From: an uncultured Actinomycetes bacterium
GTDB taxonomy: Bacteria; Actinomycetota; Coriobacteriia; Coriobacteriales; Atopobiaceae
Direction of reading: 5' to 3'
Assembly (NCBI GenBank): GCA_900314645.1
Contig: OMWB01000019.1
Span: 1 to 52,582, forward strand
Length of the DNA stretch: 52,582 bases
Position 1 is the first letter of the stretch. Each line of letters begins with the position of its first letter. Shown here piece by piece: positions 26,080-34,873 of the stretch. The position numbers and the translations under genes were made by a program. The notes beneath the pieces are model-generated. The model made no database searches. It saw only the letters and a list, made by a program, of their open reading frames with translations, and was not told where the DNA came from.

Positions 26080-27011
26080 TATTCCTGCGTCTCAGGCTCT
26101 CCGAGGTAGTTTATTCCGCCGGTGAGCTCGCGAAGCGTACCTTCGTCCCCATAGATGAAGGCCTCGGCACAGGCGGGCCAACGGTCGAGCGCCTCAAAGT
26201 ACAGGTCGCCAAAGCTCAGGTCGCTCACCGCGCCGGTGTTCGGGTTTTCCCACGGGTGGCAGGAGAGGTTTGCCGCGGGGCACTCGTCGCTTCTGCGCAC
26301 GTAGTGGCCCAGCGCGCGCACGTATGAAGCCTGTGAGGTCAGGCGGTCAAGCTTCTTCAGCAGCTTGGTCCTGAAGGACGGTGCCGGATCAACGATGGCA
26401 TAGATAAGCTCGTAGTCATCCACAGAGCCCTCGTAGGCGTCCGCCGCGATCTCGATACCAAAGACCTGCCAGGCAACTTGCGCGAAGAGCGCTCCGGCAA
26501 CCCGCACCACTCGGTCAGTGTGTGCCAGGTTGGCCGGCGTCGGAGCATCCTCGACAGTCAGGCCGCGCTGACTCCAAAGCATCCAGGTGTCAAGGTCGCT
26601 CTCGATGATGGCGTGAACTTCGTTGCGTTCGGGCTCGAGCTCGGGATTGGCTTTGCACAGGGCTGTCTCCTGCGCGTAGACAAAGGGATGCGCGATGCTG
26701 TCCAACACGTAGTGGCTCAGCAGACCCAGCACAAAGGCACGGCCAACGCACTTGTCATCTTCGGGCAGGTGGGTCACCGCATCGTGCAGGGCCATGAACG
26801 CCTCAACCACCTTGCCGGCGTGCATGTCGGTGGCCAGCTTGGCGCAAGCCGCCGCGACTGAGCGCCTGGCCACAAAATGTGCCCAGAAGGGGTCGGGACC
26901 CTGGTTGCCCAGAAGGAAGGCGAGCAACTCCTCCTGGCCATCGATGATGCCTTCAGGAAGGCGTGTCGCCGCGTCTTCGCCAAAGAGATGATGCGTGATG
27001 ATGGCGGGCAT
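26079..27011 (-). CDS. Zinc-dependent phospholipase C-like protein
   Basis: The 310-residue product resembles the zinc-dependent phospholipase C family common in Gram-positive bacteria. It has an N-terminal ITHHLFG, HDAVTHLPED, and LLSHYVLDSIAHPFVY with His/Asp residues suited to metal binding. No signal peptide is seen, so it is likely intracellular and probably hydrolyses something other than bulk lipid. The start at 27011 gives MPAIITHHL; an upstream extension has no ribosome site. Single gene, separated from mscL by a terminator. Confidence 0.8.
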   Translation of the reverse strand: MPAIITHHLFGEDAATRLPEGIIDGQEELLAFLLGNQGPDPFWAHFVARRSVAAACAKLATDMHAGKVVEAFMALHDAVTHLPEDDKCVGRAFVLGLLSHYVLDSIAHPFVYAQETALCKANPELEPERNEVHAIIESDLDTWMLWSQRGLTVEDAPTPANLAHTDRVVRVAGALFAQVAWQVFGIEIAADAYEGSVDDYELIYAIVDPAPSFRTKLLKKLDRLTSQASYVRALGHYVRRSDECPAANLSCHPWENPNTGAVSDLSFGDLYFEALDRWPACAEAFIYGDEGTLRELTGGINYLGEPETQE

Positions 27012-27100
27012 GATGACTCCCGAATACGGATGAATAGTGAAATCATCATAACGGTTGTCGCCCCGTACAGGCTGAGAAGACCTGCAAGTGAGCGACAAAA

Positions 27101-27122
27101 GGGCGGCCCCGCAGGGCCGCCC
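27101..27122 (-). terminator. Rho-independent terminator of mscL
   Basis: GGGCGGCCC (27101-27109) pairs with GGGCCGCCC (27114-27122); on the minus strand the stem is followed by TTTTGTC. Confidence 0.85.
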
Positions 27123-27145
27123 TCACACGTTTCGTAACGTTGGCG

Positions 27146-27565
27146 TTAGGCAACCTTGGCGCCGCCAGGAATCTCGCCGCCGCAGTGCGGGCAACGAGTT
27201 GCACCCTCCTTGACGTCCTCAAGGCAGTGCGGGCAGACGGGCGAGGGAGCTGCCGGAGCGGGCTCCTCCTTGATGAGCGTGTTCTTGAAGGCGTTGACGG
27301 CCTTGACGAGGTTGAACACGATGAAGGCGACGATCAGGAAGTTGATGACGGCGCTGATGAAGGCGCCAAAGTCCATGCCGGCGACGACGAGGGAGCCGGC
27401 CATGTCGGTGCCGCCACCAGTGAGGGTGGTGATCAGCGGGTTGATGACGTCGTCGGTCAGGGAGGTGACGATGGAGGTGAAAGCACCGCCGATGATAACG
27501 CCGACTGCCATATCCATGACGTTGCCCTTGGCGATAAACTCCTTGAACTCATCCATGTAGCTCAT
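27146..27565 (-). CDS. mscL: Large-conductance mechanosensitive channel with C-terminal zinc ribbon
   Basis: The 139-residue protein is MscL, which opens under membrane tension to release solutes. It has the conserved N-terminal helix ([25 protein letters not shown]), TM1, a periplasmic loop and TM2 ([18 protein letters not shown]). After the usual cytoplasmic linker it has CPHC-x10-CPHCGG (about 110-130), a four-cysteine zinc ribbon replacing the ordinary C-terminal helical bundle. The ribosome site is AAAGGATGC. The metal-binding tail could tether or gate the channel. Confidence 0.95.
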   Translation of the reverse strand: MSYMDEFKEFIAKGNVMDMAVGVIIGGAFTSIVTSLTDDVINPLITTLTGGGTDMAGSLVVAGMDFGAFISAVINFLIVAFIVFNLVKAVNAFKNTLIKEEPAPAAPSPVCPHCLEDVKEGATRCPHCGGEIPGGAKVA

Positions 27566-27675
27566 GATGCATCCTTTCTACTGTGAGTCTTACCGGGCGA
27601 GAAACTAGCCTAGCACATGTGAAGGAAAAGTGAAGGGGTAATCTGCTGTGGAAACAGAGCCGCAAGGTTTCTCAG

Positions 27676-28137
27676 CTAGCCGCGCTTCGGCCGTTGCAGG
27701 TCGTCGGTGTCAAGCCAGATGGTGACGGGGCCGTCGTTGACGAGACTCACCTGCATGTCCGCACCAAAGATTCCCTTGCCACAGGGGACCTCGGCTGCCG
27801 CGAGTGAGCAAAAGTACTCGTACAGGCGGTTGCCCAGCTCTGGTCCTGCCGCTTTCACGAATGCCGGGCGGTTGCCCTTACGGCAGTCGGCGTAGAGCGT
27901 GAACTGCGAAACAACCACGACCGATCCTCCCACCTCAACCAGCGAGAGGTTCATCTTGCCGTGCTCGTCGCTGAAGACGCGCAGGTTGCGGATCTTCTTC
28001 CAAAGGCGCTCGGCGAGCGCCTCGGTGTCGTCGGGGCCCACGCCCAGAAGGATGAGGTATCCCAGGCCGCATGACCCGGTAACCTCCCCCTCAACCGAGA
28101 CCGAAGCGCTCGTGACGCGCTGCAACAAAGCCCTCAT
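27676..28137 (-). CDS. dtd: D-aminoacyl-tRNA deacylase
   Basis: The 153-residue enzyme removes D-amino acids mischarged on tRNA. Both signature motifs are intact: SQFTLYAD (residue about 78) and [11 protein letters not shown] at the C-terminus, the latter carrying the cross-subunit Gly-cisPro. The start at 28137 gives MRALLQRV with GGAGGACC upstream and the usual family length; an in-frame ATG six codons earlier is less likely. A stable palindrome separates it from the carboxypeptidase gene upstream. Confidence 0.95.
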   Translation of the reverse strand: MRALLQRVTSASVSVEGEVTGSCGLGYLILLGVGPDDTEALAERLWKKIRNLRVFSDEHGKMNLSLVEVGGSVVVVSQFTLYADCRKGNRPAFVKAAGPELGNRLYEYFCSLAAAEVPCGKGIFGADMQVSLVNDGPVTIWLDTDDLQRPKRG

Positions 28138-28159
28138 GAAGGTCCTCCGTAACATCGAT

Positions 28160-28223
28160 AGCGACCGAAGGGGTAGCCCCCAAAGGTCACTGGTGGCCTT
28201 TAGGGGCTACCCCTTCGGTCGCT
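28160..28223. repeat. Palindrome of the GGGGCTACCCC family between M32 peptidase and dtd genes
   Basis: AGCGACCGAAGGGGTAGCCC (from 28160) pairs with the rc segment ending 28223, over about 27 bp with one bulge and a short loop. It starts nine bases after the stop codon of the carboxypeptidase gene (minus strand). The core is shared with the elements at 9882, 11142, 30970 and 34448. Confidence 0.85.
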
Positions 28224-28232
28224 GAAACACGT

Positions 28233-29846
28233 TTACAGACCGTAAATCGTCGAGTACTTCTTCACCAGGTAATCCGTGAAGTACGTGGCCGAGAACGCCT
28301 CGCCGCAGGCGTTCTTGATGAGCTCATCAGAGTCCTTGGAGCGACCGTACTGCCAGATGTTCACGCGCAGCCATTCGCGGATGGGCGCCAGGTTGCCGTC
28401 GGCAAGAAGGCCAGAGAAGTCCATGCCCTGCCTGATCATGGCTGCGCGCAGCTGCGCGCCGATGGCGCTGCCAAACGCGTAGGTGGGGAAGTAGCCGATC
28501 ATGCCCTGCGACCAGTGCATATCCTGCAGTGCGCCCTTTGCGGCGCCAGGCACGCGAACGCCCAGATAGGCCTTATAGCGGTCTGCCCACAGGCCGGGGA
28601 TGTCGGCGGCGGTTGCCTCGCCGGACATCAGCAGCTGCTCGATTTCGTAGCGGATGAGTACGTGCAGCGGGTAGGTGAGCTCGTCTGCCTCGGTGCGGAT
28701 GAGGCTCGGCTCGGCGCGGTTGGCGATGAGGTAGAGCTGGCGCGCGGTCACGCGGTTCATCTGGCCGGGGAAGTGCTTGCGCATGGCGCGCAGCAGGTGC
28801 GGCGCGTACTCCTCGCTGCGGCCCACGTAGTTCTCAAAGAAACGCGACTGGGACTCGTGCATGCCCATTGAGGTGCCGCCCTTAAGCGACGTGTAGTTGA
28901 AATCAGGGTTGACGCCCGTCTCGTACAGGGCGTGGCCTCCCTCGTGCAGCATGGAGTAGATGTTCGAGATGACGTTGTCCTCGTGCACATGGCTCGCGAT
29001 GATGCCGTAGTTGGTGGTGAGGGCGTCGGTGAAGGGGTGCTCGGTCTCGAGCAACAGCATGACGTCCTTGTCGAGCCCCTCAAGCTCCATGATGTCGCGC
29101 GCGAGCGCCCACTGGCGCTGGGTGTCAAACTTGCCCTCGAGCGGCCGACGAGACGGCTGGCGCTCAGACTTCATGACGTCGGCCAGAAGCGGCACCACCA
29201 CGTCCTTGACCTGCGTGAAGAAGGCATCGTAGAAGGCGCGGCTCGTGCCATGCTCGAACTCGTCCAGCCAGACGTCGTACGGGTCTTTCTCCGCATTCTT
29301 GTAGCCAGCGATGGTGCGCATGGAGTTCACGATACGGTCCATGTACGGCTCGAACGGTGCCCAGTCATCGGCGGTCTTGGCGCGCAGCCACACGTTGTAG
29401 GCCTCGCTGGTGAGTCGCGTGAAGTCTGCCTGCTCGTTTGCCGGGACATCCACCAGCTGTGCGCGGCTGCGGCGCAGCACCTTGACCTGTGCGAGCTGCA
29501 TGGGCGTGAGCAGCTCCGAGTGGGCCTGAAGGCGGTCGAGCAGAGCACCGGTCTCCTCAGAGCACAGCAGCTCGTGGTCCTCCTGCTCCAGGATGGCCAT
29601 GGCCTCGGCGCTGTCGCGCGAAGACTTGGGAGGGTCAATGGTGCTGCTGTACGTCATGATGCCGCTCAGGGCATAGCGGTGGGCGTAAAGGTGACGCTCG
29701 AGGTCATCGAGGGCCGCCTGGTCTGCCTTGGGATTATCGAGGGCAGCCGGCGCGGCCATCTCGGGTGTGCCAGGGATGCGCAGGTGCTTTCCCTCCGAAG
29801 GCGTGGTTGCAAGGTTGTCAGTTGTGTTGGATGCAAGCTCGCTCAT
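28233..29846 (-). CDS. M32-family (Taq-type) metallocarboxypeptidase
   Basis: The 537-residue cytosolic carboxypeptidase is close to the usual family length of about 500. The zinc site HEGGH spans 301-305 (MLHEGGHALYE), with the third-ligand region ESQSRFFEN downstream. Other M32 features are MGMHESQSR, and FPTYAFGSAIGAQL near the C-terminus. The N-terminus has about 40 extra, poorly ordered residues. It removes C-terminal amino acids from peptides. GGGAGGACCC precedes the ATG. Single gene. Confidence 0.94.
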   Translation of the reverse strand: MSELASNTTDNLATTPSEGKHLRIPGTPEMAAPAALDNPKADQAALDDLERHLYAHRYALSGIMTYSSTIDPPKSSRDSAEAMAILEQEDHELLCSEETGALLDRLQAHSELLTPMQLAQVKVLRRSRAQLVDVPANEQADFTRLTSEAYNVWLRAKTADDWAPFEPYMDRIVNSMRTIAGYKNAEKDPYDVWLDEFEHGTSRAFYDAFFTQVKDVVVPLLADVMKSERQPSRRPLEGKFDTQRQWALARDIMELEGLDKDVMLLLETEHPFTDALTTNYGIIASHVHEDNVISNIYSMLHEGGHALYETGVNPDFNYTSLKGGTSMGMHESQSRFFENYVGRSEEYAPHLLRAMRKHFPGQMNRVTARQLYLIANRAEPSLIRTEADELTYPLHVLIRYEIEQLLMSGEATAADIPGLWADRYKAYLGVRVPGAAKGALQDMHWSQGMIGYFPTYAFGSAIGAQLRAAMIRQGMDFSGLLADGNLAPIREWLRVNIWQYGRSKDSDELIKNACGEAFSATYFTDYLVKKYSTIYGL

Positions 29847-30016
29847 GGGTCCTCCCGTTTCTGCTGCGTTCGTGCACCTTTAAAGTTTAGCCCACCATGA
29901 CCGAACACGCCGCGCATCCGCACGATTATGCCGTCTCTCATCACGGAGTTAAGATTTTGAGCGATACTTAGCCTGTCGTGTTTTGGGCGCACTGCGTCTT
30001 TCGAAAGGGGAGCACT

Positions 30017-30955
30017 ATGGATCGTGTACTGGGCATTGACATCGGCGGTACCAGCATCAAGGTTGGCTTGTTCTCTACTGAGGGCACGCTTGACGCCGTG
30101 ACCAAGATTCCGACGGGCGAGATCGTGAGCGAGGCCGCGTTTGCCGTGGTCACCAATGGCCTGAAGGCGCTGCTGCGCGAGAATGGCGGCGCCCCCGAAG
30201 ACGTTATCGCCATTGGTCTTGACGTTCCCGGCCCCGTCGATGATGACGGTGATGTGGGCATGCTCGCCAACATCGAGCTTGACCCCGACGGCCTGAAGGC
30301 CGCCATCCTGCGTGAGTTCCCGCGCGCGAACCTCGCCTTTGTAAACGACGCTAACGCGGCCGCTCTGGGCGAGCTGTGGCAGGGCACCGCCAAGGGTGCC
30401 AAGAGCTTCGTGCTCATCGCTATCGGCACCGGCGTTGGTGGCGGCGTGGTTGCCGGCGGCAAGCTCGTCTCTGGCGCATTTGGTGCTGGCGGCGAGATCG
30501 GCCACATCACCGTGAACCGCGACGAGACCGAGTCCTGTGGTTGCGGCCGCAAGGGCTGCCTCGAGCAATATGCTTCCGCCAAGGGCATCGTCAACGGCTA
30601 CAAGGCTGCCTGCGAAGAGCTGGGCCTCACGCCGGTCCATCTGGATGGCCCCACGGACACGCTGTCCATCTTCAACGCACATCGCGCGGGCGACAAGGCC
30701 GCCAAGATCGCCATCGACAAGATGTGCGATTACCTCGGCTACGCCATGGCCCAGATCTCGCTCGTCGTTGACCCGCAGGTCTATCTGATTGGCGGCGGCG
30801 TGGGTGGCGGCTTCAAGCTGTACTCCGAGGACCTTCGTACGGCGTATCGCAAGTACTGCCTGGCCCCGAGCGCCAGCACGCGCATCCTGCCGGCCAGCCT
30901 GGGCAATGACGCGGCCATGTATGGTTGCGCCTTCCAGGCTCTTTCCGAGCACTAG
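30017..30955 (+). CDS. ROK-family glucokinase
   Basis: The 312-residue sugar kinase of the ROK family has phosphate loop GIDIGGTSIKVGLF (6-19), catalytic NDANAAALGE near 111-120, and the zinc-binding CGCGRKGCLE (C174, C176, C181), preceded by the sugar-site EIGHITV. Glucose-6-phosphate formation is the likeliest activity given length and motifs; N-acetylmannosamine or fructose kinase is possible. The ATG at 30017 has GAAAGGGGAG upstream and replaces an upstream in-frame codon. Sugar-phosphate genes (PTS EIIA, nagA) follow. Confidence 0.92.
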   Translation: MDRVLGIDIGGTSIKVGLFSTEGTLDAVTKIPTGEIVSEAAFAVVTNGLKALLRENGGAPEDVIAIGLDVPGPVDDDGDVGMLANIELDPDGLKAAILREFPRANLAFVNDANAAALGELWQGTAKGAKSFVLIAIGTGVGGGVVAGGKLVSGAFGAGGEIGHITVNRDETESCGCGRKGCLEQYASAKGIVNGYKAACEELGLTPVHLDGPTDTLSIFNAHRAGDKAAKIAIDKMCDYLGYAMAQISLVVDPQVYLIGGGVGGGFKLYSEDLRTAYRKYCLAPSASTRILPASLGNDAAMYGCAFQALSEH

Positions 30956-30969
30956 TAGCATTTCGTTTC

Positions 30970-31036
30970 GGTGCGTCCTGGGGGTAGCCCCCTGGGCGCA
31001 CCGGGTGCGTCTAGGGGGCTACCCCCAGGACGCACC
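30970..31036. repeat. 67-bp near-perfect palindrome, relative of 9882-9949
   Basis: Arms 30970-31002 and 31004-31036 are complementary over 33 bp with two mismatches and a one-base spacer. The outer GGTGCGTCCTGGGGG is identical to that of the 9882 element. It starts 15 bases after the glucokinase stop. Confidence 0.85.
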
Positions 31037-31050
31037 GGGTGACAAAAAGA

Positions 31051-31082
31051 GGGGGCCGATACGCGTGGCATCGGCCCCCTTT
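31051..31082. terminator. Bidirectional terminator between glucokinase and PTS EIIA genes
   Basis: GGGGGCCGAT (31051-31060) pairs with ATCGGCCCCC (31070-31079). Ts follow on the plus strand (31080-31082), and TCTTTTTGTC follows on the minus strand. Confidence 0.85.
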
Positions 31083-31106
31083 GGCATGCGGCTATGCGCT
31101 GATGGC

Positions 31107-31553
31107 TTACAGGCCAGCGGCGATGGCGTCGGCGATCTCGGCGACGTCCTCAGACGCGAAGATGCCAGCGCGGAACTTCTCGTCATGGAGAAGGACGGCG
31201 ACCTTGGAGAGCAGGCCAAGGTAGGTGGTGGGGTCGCTGGCGGGAGCAAACAGGGCGATGGCGGCCTTGATGGGCTCGCCGTCCATGGAGGCCCACTCGA
31301 CGGTGTCGGTGAACTTGACAGCAACGAGAGAAGCGGCCTTGACGGCGTCGGTCTTGGCGTGCGGAATGGCGAAGCCGCCAGTCATGCCGGTGCTGCCCAG
31401 AGCCTCGCGGGCCTTGAAGGCCTCGAGGACGGCGTCGCGGTCATCAGAGATACCGAGCTCAATGGCCTTGTCGGACAGGAAGGCGAAGACCTCGTCGACG
31501 GTGGCGGCAGGGACGTCCAGGAAGACGTGCGCTGAGTTGATGTAGCTGCTCAT
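31107..31553 (-). CDS. PTS EIIA, fructose/mannitol type
   Basis: The 148-residue stand-alone phosphocarrier domain has the phosphorylated His in GGFAIPHAKTDAV (about residue 68). The motif, the preceding LGSTGMTGG and the later LLSKVAVLL fit type-2 (fructose/mannitol-like) EIIA. No EIIB or EIIC is adjacent, so it may serve a distant permease or act as a regulatory EIIA. The start at 31553 (MSSYINSAHV) matches family length; the frame extends upstream without support. Confidence 0.9.
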   Translation of the reverse strand: MSSYINSAHVFLDVPAATVDEVFAFLSDKAIELGISDDRDAVLEAFKAREALGSTGMTGGFAIPHAKTDAVKAASLVAVKFTDTVEWASMDGEPIKAAIALFAPASDPTTYLGLLSKVAVLLHDEKFRAGIFASEDVAEIADAIAAGL

Positions 31554-31765
31554 AAAATGGTTCCTCCATTCGGTGGTGAGGGACAAACTCAAATCACCAT
31601 ACCATCAATCAAGCGAAGCAAACCGTACGTGTTGGCAACGTGTCCAAATCATCCGTTGACCGCGCAATATGAGCATTCCTCTGCATCCGTCCATGGTTGA
31701 GGGGAACCGTGCCGTCCCGATTGCTGCACAATGGTTGCGTATCAACCTTGATGAAAGGAGCCGTC

Positions 31766-32923
31766 ATGGGAACCTACTACGTAAAGGCAGATCGCTTCGT
31801 CCTTCCGGGATACGTCGCAGGGCCTGGCTATCTTCCCATCACTGACGGTCGCTTCGGCACGTTTGCGCAGGAGGTACCCGAAGGTGCCGAGGTACTCGAC
31901 CGCGCGGGCTGCTGGGTCGTTCCTGGCTACGTGGACACGCATATTCACGGCTTCTTTGGCGTTGATGTCATGTACTGCGACTCCGAGGGGCTCAACGCCT
32001 CGTCGCTCGAGCTCGCGCGTCATGGCACCACGTCATGGACGCCCACCACGCTCACCGCTTCCATCGAGCAGACGCGCGACGCCTGCGCGAGCGTGTACGC
32101 GGCTGACGAGATGCGTGGCCCTGACTACGTGGGCGCTCGCATCCAGGGCATCTTCTTGGAAGGCCCGTTCTTCACGGAGAAGTACAAGGGCGCCCAGAAC
32201 AAGGCTTACATGCTTGACCCGTCGGTGGACGTGTTCCGCACATGGCAAGACGTCGCGCACGGGCTCATCTGCCGAAGCGCGCTTGCGCCTGAGCGCGACG
32301 GAAGTCTCGCTTATATCTCTCAGCTGGCCGACCTTGGTGTGGCTTGCGCGCTCGGCCATTCAGATGCGAGCTACGAGCAGGGGCTGGCGGCCGTGGCGGT
32401 GGGCGCAAACTCCTTTGTGCATACCTATAACGCCATGAGTCCGCTGCACCATCGCAACCCGGGCCTGGTGGGATGCGCCATGACCACGCCTGATACGTAC
32501 TCGGAGCTCATCTGCGACGGCAAGCATGTCTCGCCTGGTGCGGCCATGGCCCTGATTCGCGCCAAGGGTTGGCAGCACGTGGCGCTCATCACCGACTGCT
32601 TGGCCTGCGGGGGCATGCCCGACGGCGAGTACGTGCTGGGCGAGCTGCCCATCGTCCTCGCTGACGGCGTGGCGCGCCTGCGCGACGAGGGCAACATTGC
32701 GGGCTCGGTGCTGACGCTTGCGCGCGCCGTGAAGAACGTGGTGGACTGGAACATCGTGACGGCCGAGCAGGCTGTGCGCATGGCAACTGAGGTGCCGGCA
32801 AAGATGTCGCTCATTGACGATATGTGCGGCTTCATCCTGCCTGGGCGCGACGCGGACTTCAATGTGCTTGAGGCTGACCTCACCCTGCGCGAGACCTACA
32901 TGGCAGGCGCGCTGGTACGGTAA
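31766..32923 (+). CDS. nagA: N-acetylglucosamine-6-phosphate deacetylase
   Basis: The 385-residue amidohydrolase removes acetate from GlcNAc-6-P, feeding amino-sugar carbon and nitrogen to glycolysis. Metal and catalytic motifs are present: VDTHIHGFFGVD, LEGPFF, GHSDASYEQG, HTYNAMSPLHHR, SELICDGKHV, and the catalytic Asp in LITDCLA. The ATG at 31766 has GAAAGGAG upstream. It stands alone (no nagB nearby), followed by a hairpin. Confidence 0.95.
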   Translation: MGTYYVKADRFVLPGYVAGPGYLPITDGRFGTFAQEVPEGAEVLDRAGCWVVPGYVDTHIHGFFGVDVMYCDSEGLNASSLELARHGTTSWTPTTLTASIEQTRDACASVYAADEMRGPDYVGARIQGIFLEGPFFTEKYKGAQNKAYMLDPSVDVFRTWQDVAHGLICRSALAPERDGSLAYISQLADLGVACALGHSDASYEQGLAAVAVGANSFVHTYNAMSPLHHRNPGLVGCAMTTPDTYSELICDGKHVSPGAAMALIRAKGWQHVALITDCLACGGMPDGEYVLGELPIVLADGVARLRDEGNIAGSVLTLARAVKNVVDWNIVTAEQAVRMATEVPAKMSLIDDMCGFILPGRDADFNVLEADLTLRETYMAGALVR

Positions 32924-32933
32924 CAACCCAGCC

Positions 32934-32964
32934 GTGGGGCACGGGTTCGGAACCCGCGTCCCAC
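32934..32964. terminator. Hairpin between convergent nagA and MATE genes
   Basis: GTGGGGCACGGGTT pairs with AACCCGCGTCCCAC around a CGG loop (one mismatch); it starts ten bases after the nagA stop. The core is shared with 11185-11219. Confidence 0.65.
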
Positions 32965-32984
32965 CCATGTCCACAGCCACTGAG

Positions 32985-34382
32985 TTAGGCGGCCTGTAGC
33001 CGCTCTGCCTCGCGCATCTCGCGCAGGATTCCTATGGCCATAGGCACTGCGATGACGGTGGTGATGAGGTCCGTGGTGGGCTGAGCAATCTGCACGCCCA
33101 GCATGCCCAGAAGCGGCGGCAGCACCAGCACCACGGGCCCGAGCACTAGGCCAAGGCGGCACGCTCCCAAGAAGGTGGCGCGCCACATCTTGCCGCTCGT
33201 CTGCAGCAGGAAATTGGTGACCATGGCCACGCCGGTAAACGGCATGGTGATGCTGCACAGGCGCAGGGTGACGGTACCAAAGGCGACGACGTCGGGGTCA
33301 TCGCGGAAAAGGCCAATGAGCTGCGGTGCGTACAGGAAGGTCACGACGCCGATGGCTGCAACTGAAATAAAGGCCAGCTTAATGGCCGTGAAGTATGCTT
33401 GACGAATGCGGTCGTAGCGCTTGGCTCCCAAGTTGTAGCCGCAGATGGGCTGGAACCCTTGACCGATGCCAATCTGGAAGAAGTTGCCCACGCCGGTGAT
33501 GCGCTGGACCACGGCGATGCCCGCGATGGCGGCGTCACCAAACGGCGCGGCGGCGTTGTTGAGCAAGCTTGTGGCCACGCCCAGCATGACCTGCCGCGCA
33601 AATGAGGGAACGCCGCACGTGTTGATCTCCTTGAACATCCGCAGATCCGGCAGGCGCACGTAACGGAGACCAAGGGGCGTAATCCCAATGCTGTGCATCT
33701 CGTAGAGCAGCAAGAAGAAGCTGAAGGCCTCGCTGACCACGGTGGCCAGGGCGCTGCCGGCGATGCCAAGCCCCATCGGAAAGATGAAGATGGGCGTCAG
33801 GATGGTGTTCAGCACGGCGCCCGCCACCATGCAGAGCATGGAGTAGAGCGCCTCGCCCTGGAACCGTAGCTGCATGTTCATGAGGAAGCCGCTGGCAATG
33901 AACGGCGCGCCGAAGAGGATGATGCTGATGTAGGCCCGCGCGTAGGGCATGATGGTCTCGGTGGCCCCGCCAATCAGGCAAAGCTGGTCGAGGAACAGGT
34001 GGCCAACGATTGCGATGACCGTACCGATGGTAACGGTCGCCGCAATTCCGGTGTTGACAAAGGTGGCGGCCCGCTCAGTGTCGCCCGATCCAAGATTGCG
34101 GCTCATGGGGATGCCGGTACCTTGCGCAAAGTAGAACGCAATGGCCTGGATGACCGTGGAAGTCACAAAGGCCACGCCCACGGCCGCGCTCGCGCTCGTT
34201 TCGCCCATCTGGCCTACGAAGAACGTGTCGGCCAGGTTATAGAGGGTGGTGACGACGTTGGCGAAGATGGACGGCGCGGCAAGCGAGAGGATGAGCGGCT
34301 GCACGGGACGCTCTAGCATCTCGCGGCGCTTGTCCTCGGGCGTCTGCTCTTTGGTCGGTATCAGGGACTTCAGCGATTTCAT
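32985..34382 (-). CDS. MATE-family multidrug/solute exporter
   Basis: The 465-residue membrane protein has twelve predicted helices in two related halves, typical of MATE (MatE) cation-coupled exporters of the DinF/NorM-like branch. Signature regions are PLILSLAAPSIFANVVTTLYNLADTFFVGQMG at the N-terminal half and a cognate VPSFARQVMLGV..LLNNAA at the second half. The start at 34382 is chosen by comparison with family length, though its ribosome site is weak; an ATG at 34427 is a possible alternative. The substrate is unknown. Confidence 0.93.
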   Translation of the reverse strand: MKSLKSLIPTKEQTPEDKRREMLERPVQPLILSLAAPSIFANVVTTLYNLADTFFVGQMGETSASAAVGVAFVTSTVIQAIAFYFAQGTGIPMSRNLGSGDTERAATFVNTGIAATVTIGTVIAIVGHLFLDQLCLIGGATETIMPYARAYISIILFGAPFIASGFLMNMQLRFQGEALYSMLCMVAGAVLNTILTPIFIFPMGLGIAGSALATVVSEAFSFFLLLYEMHSIGITPLGLRYVRLPDLRMFKEINTCGVPSFARQVMLGVATSLLNNAAAPFGDAAIAGIAVVQRITGVGNFFQIGIGQGFQPICGYNLGAKRYDRIRQAYFTAIKLAFISVAAIGVVTFLYAPQLIGLFRDDPDVVAFGTVTLRLCSITMPFTGVAMVTNFLLQTSGKMWRATFLGACRLGLVLGPVVLVLPPLLGMLGVQIAQPTTDLITTVIAVPMAIGILREMREAERLQAA

Positions 34383-34447
34383 ATCAGCTATGGTACGCCC
34401 GAGCCGTGGGGTCCCTCGGCATGCCAAGAAAAGCCCACAAGCAAAGG

Positions 34448-34486
34448 CTCCGGGTCCTTAAGGGGCTACCCCCTAAGGACGCGGAG
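34448..34486. terminator. Palindrome after the ArsC-like gene
   Basis: CTCCGGGTCCTTAAGGGG pairs with CCCCTAAGGACGCGGAG around CTAC (two mismatches). It begins one base after the stop codon of the minus-strand gene and shares the GGGGCTACCCCC core with other window palindromes. Confidence 0.7.
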
Positions 34487-34487
34487 G

Positions 34488-34829
34488 CTATTCCCACGTC
34501 TTCCAGACCTCTGGTGCGTAGCCCACCGTGGCCTGCCGTCCGTTGCGTACGATGGGCTGCCTCAGCACCTGCTGGTTTTCCATGAGGACGCTCTCAAGCA
34601 TGGATGCAGGCGTGTGGCGTGCCAGCGCAACGGCATACCCGTCTTTGGCTGCATCGTCAATGAGCGCCTCAAGCCCACCGACCGCCTGTGCGACGGAGCG
34701 TAGCTCGCCTTTGGAAAGCTCCTTTTCGCGTAGGTCAATGTACTGGAACTTGATGCGACGCTCCTTGAACCAGCGCTCGGCCTTGCGGGTGTCGCTGCTC
34801 TTCTTGGTGCCAAAGATCTGGATGTTCAT
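34488..34829 (-). CDS. ArsC/Spx-family protein lacking the redox cysteines
   Basis: The 113-residue, thioredoxin-like ArsC-family protein aligns well to the family (IQIFGTKKSSDTRKAERWFKER; RQPIVRNGRQATVGYAPEVW). The positions of the active CxxC or single Cys (for example YTSPSCTSCRKA in Spx) read GTKKSSDTRKA. The protein contains no cysteine at all, so it cannot be an arsenate reductase by the known mechanism. A regulatory, Spx-like or structural role is possible. Single gene, ending in a hairpin. Confidence 0.88.
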   Translation of the reverse strand: MNIQIFGTKKSSDTRKAERWFKERRIKFQYIDLREKELSKGELRSVAQAVGGLEALIDDAAKDGYAVALARHTPASMLESVLMENQQVLRQPIVRNGRQATVGYAPEVWKTWE

Positions 34830-34873
34830 GGTGTCTCCGGTTTCCGTTGGGCATCGGTGCTCGGTCGCCTACC

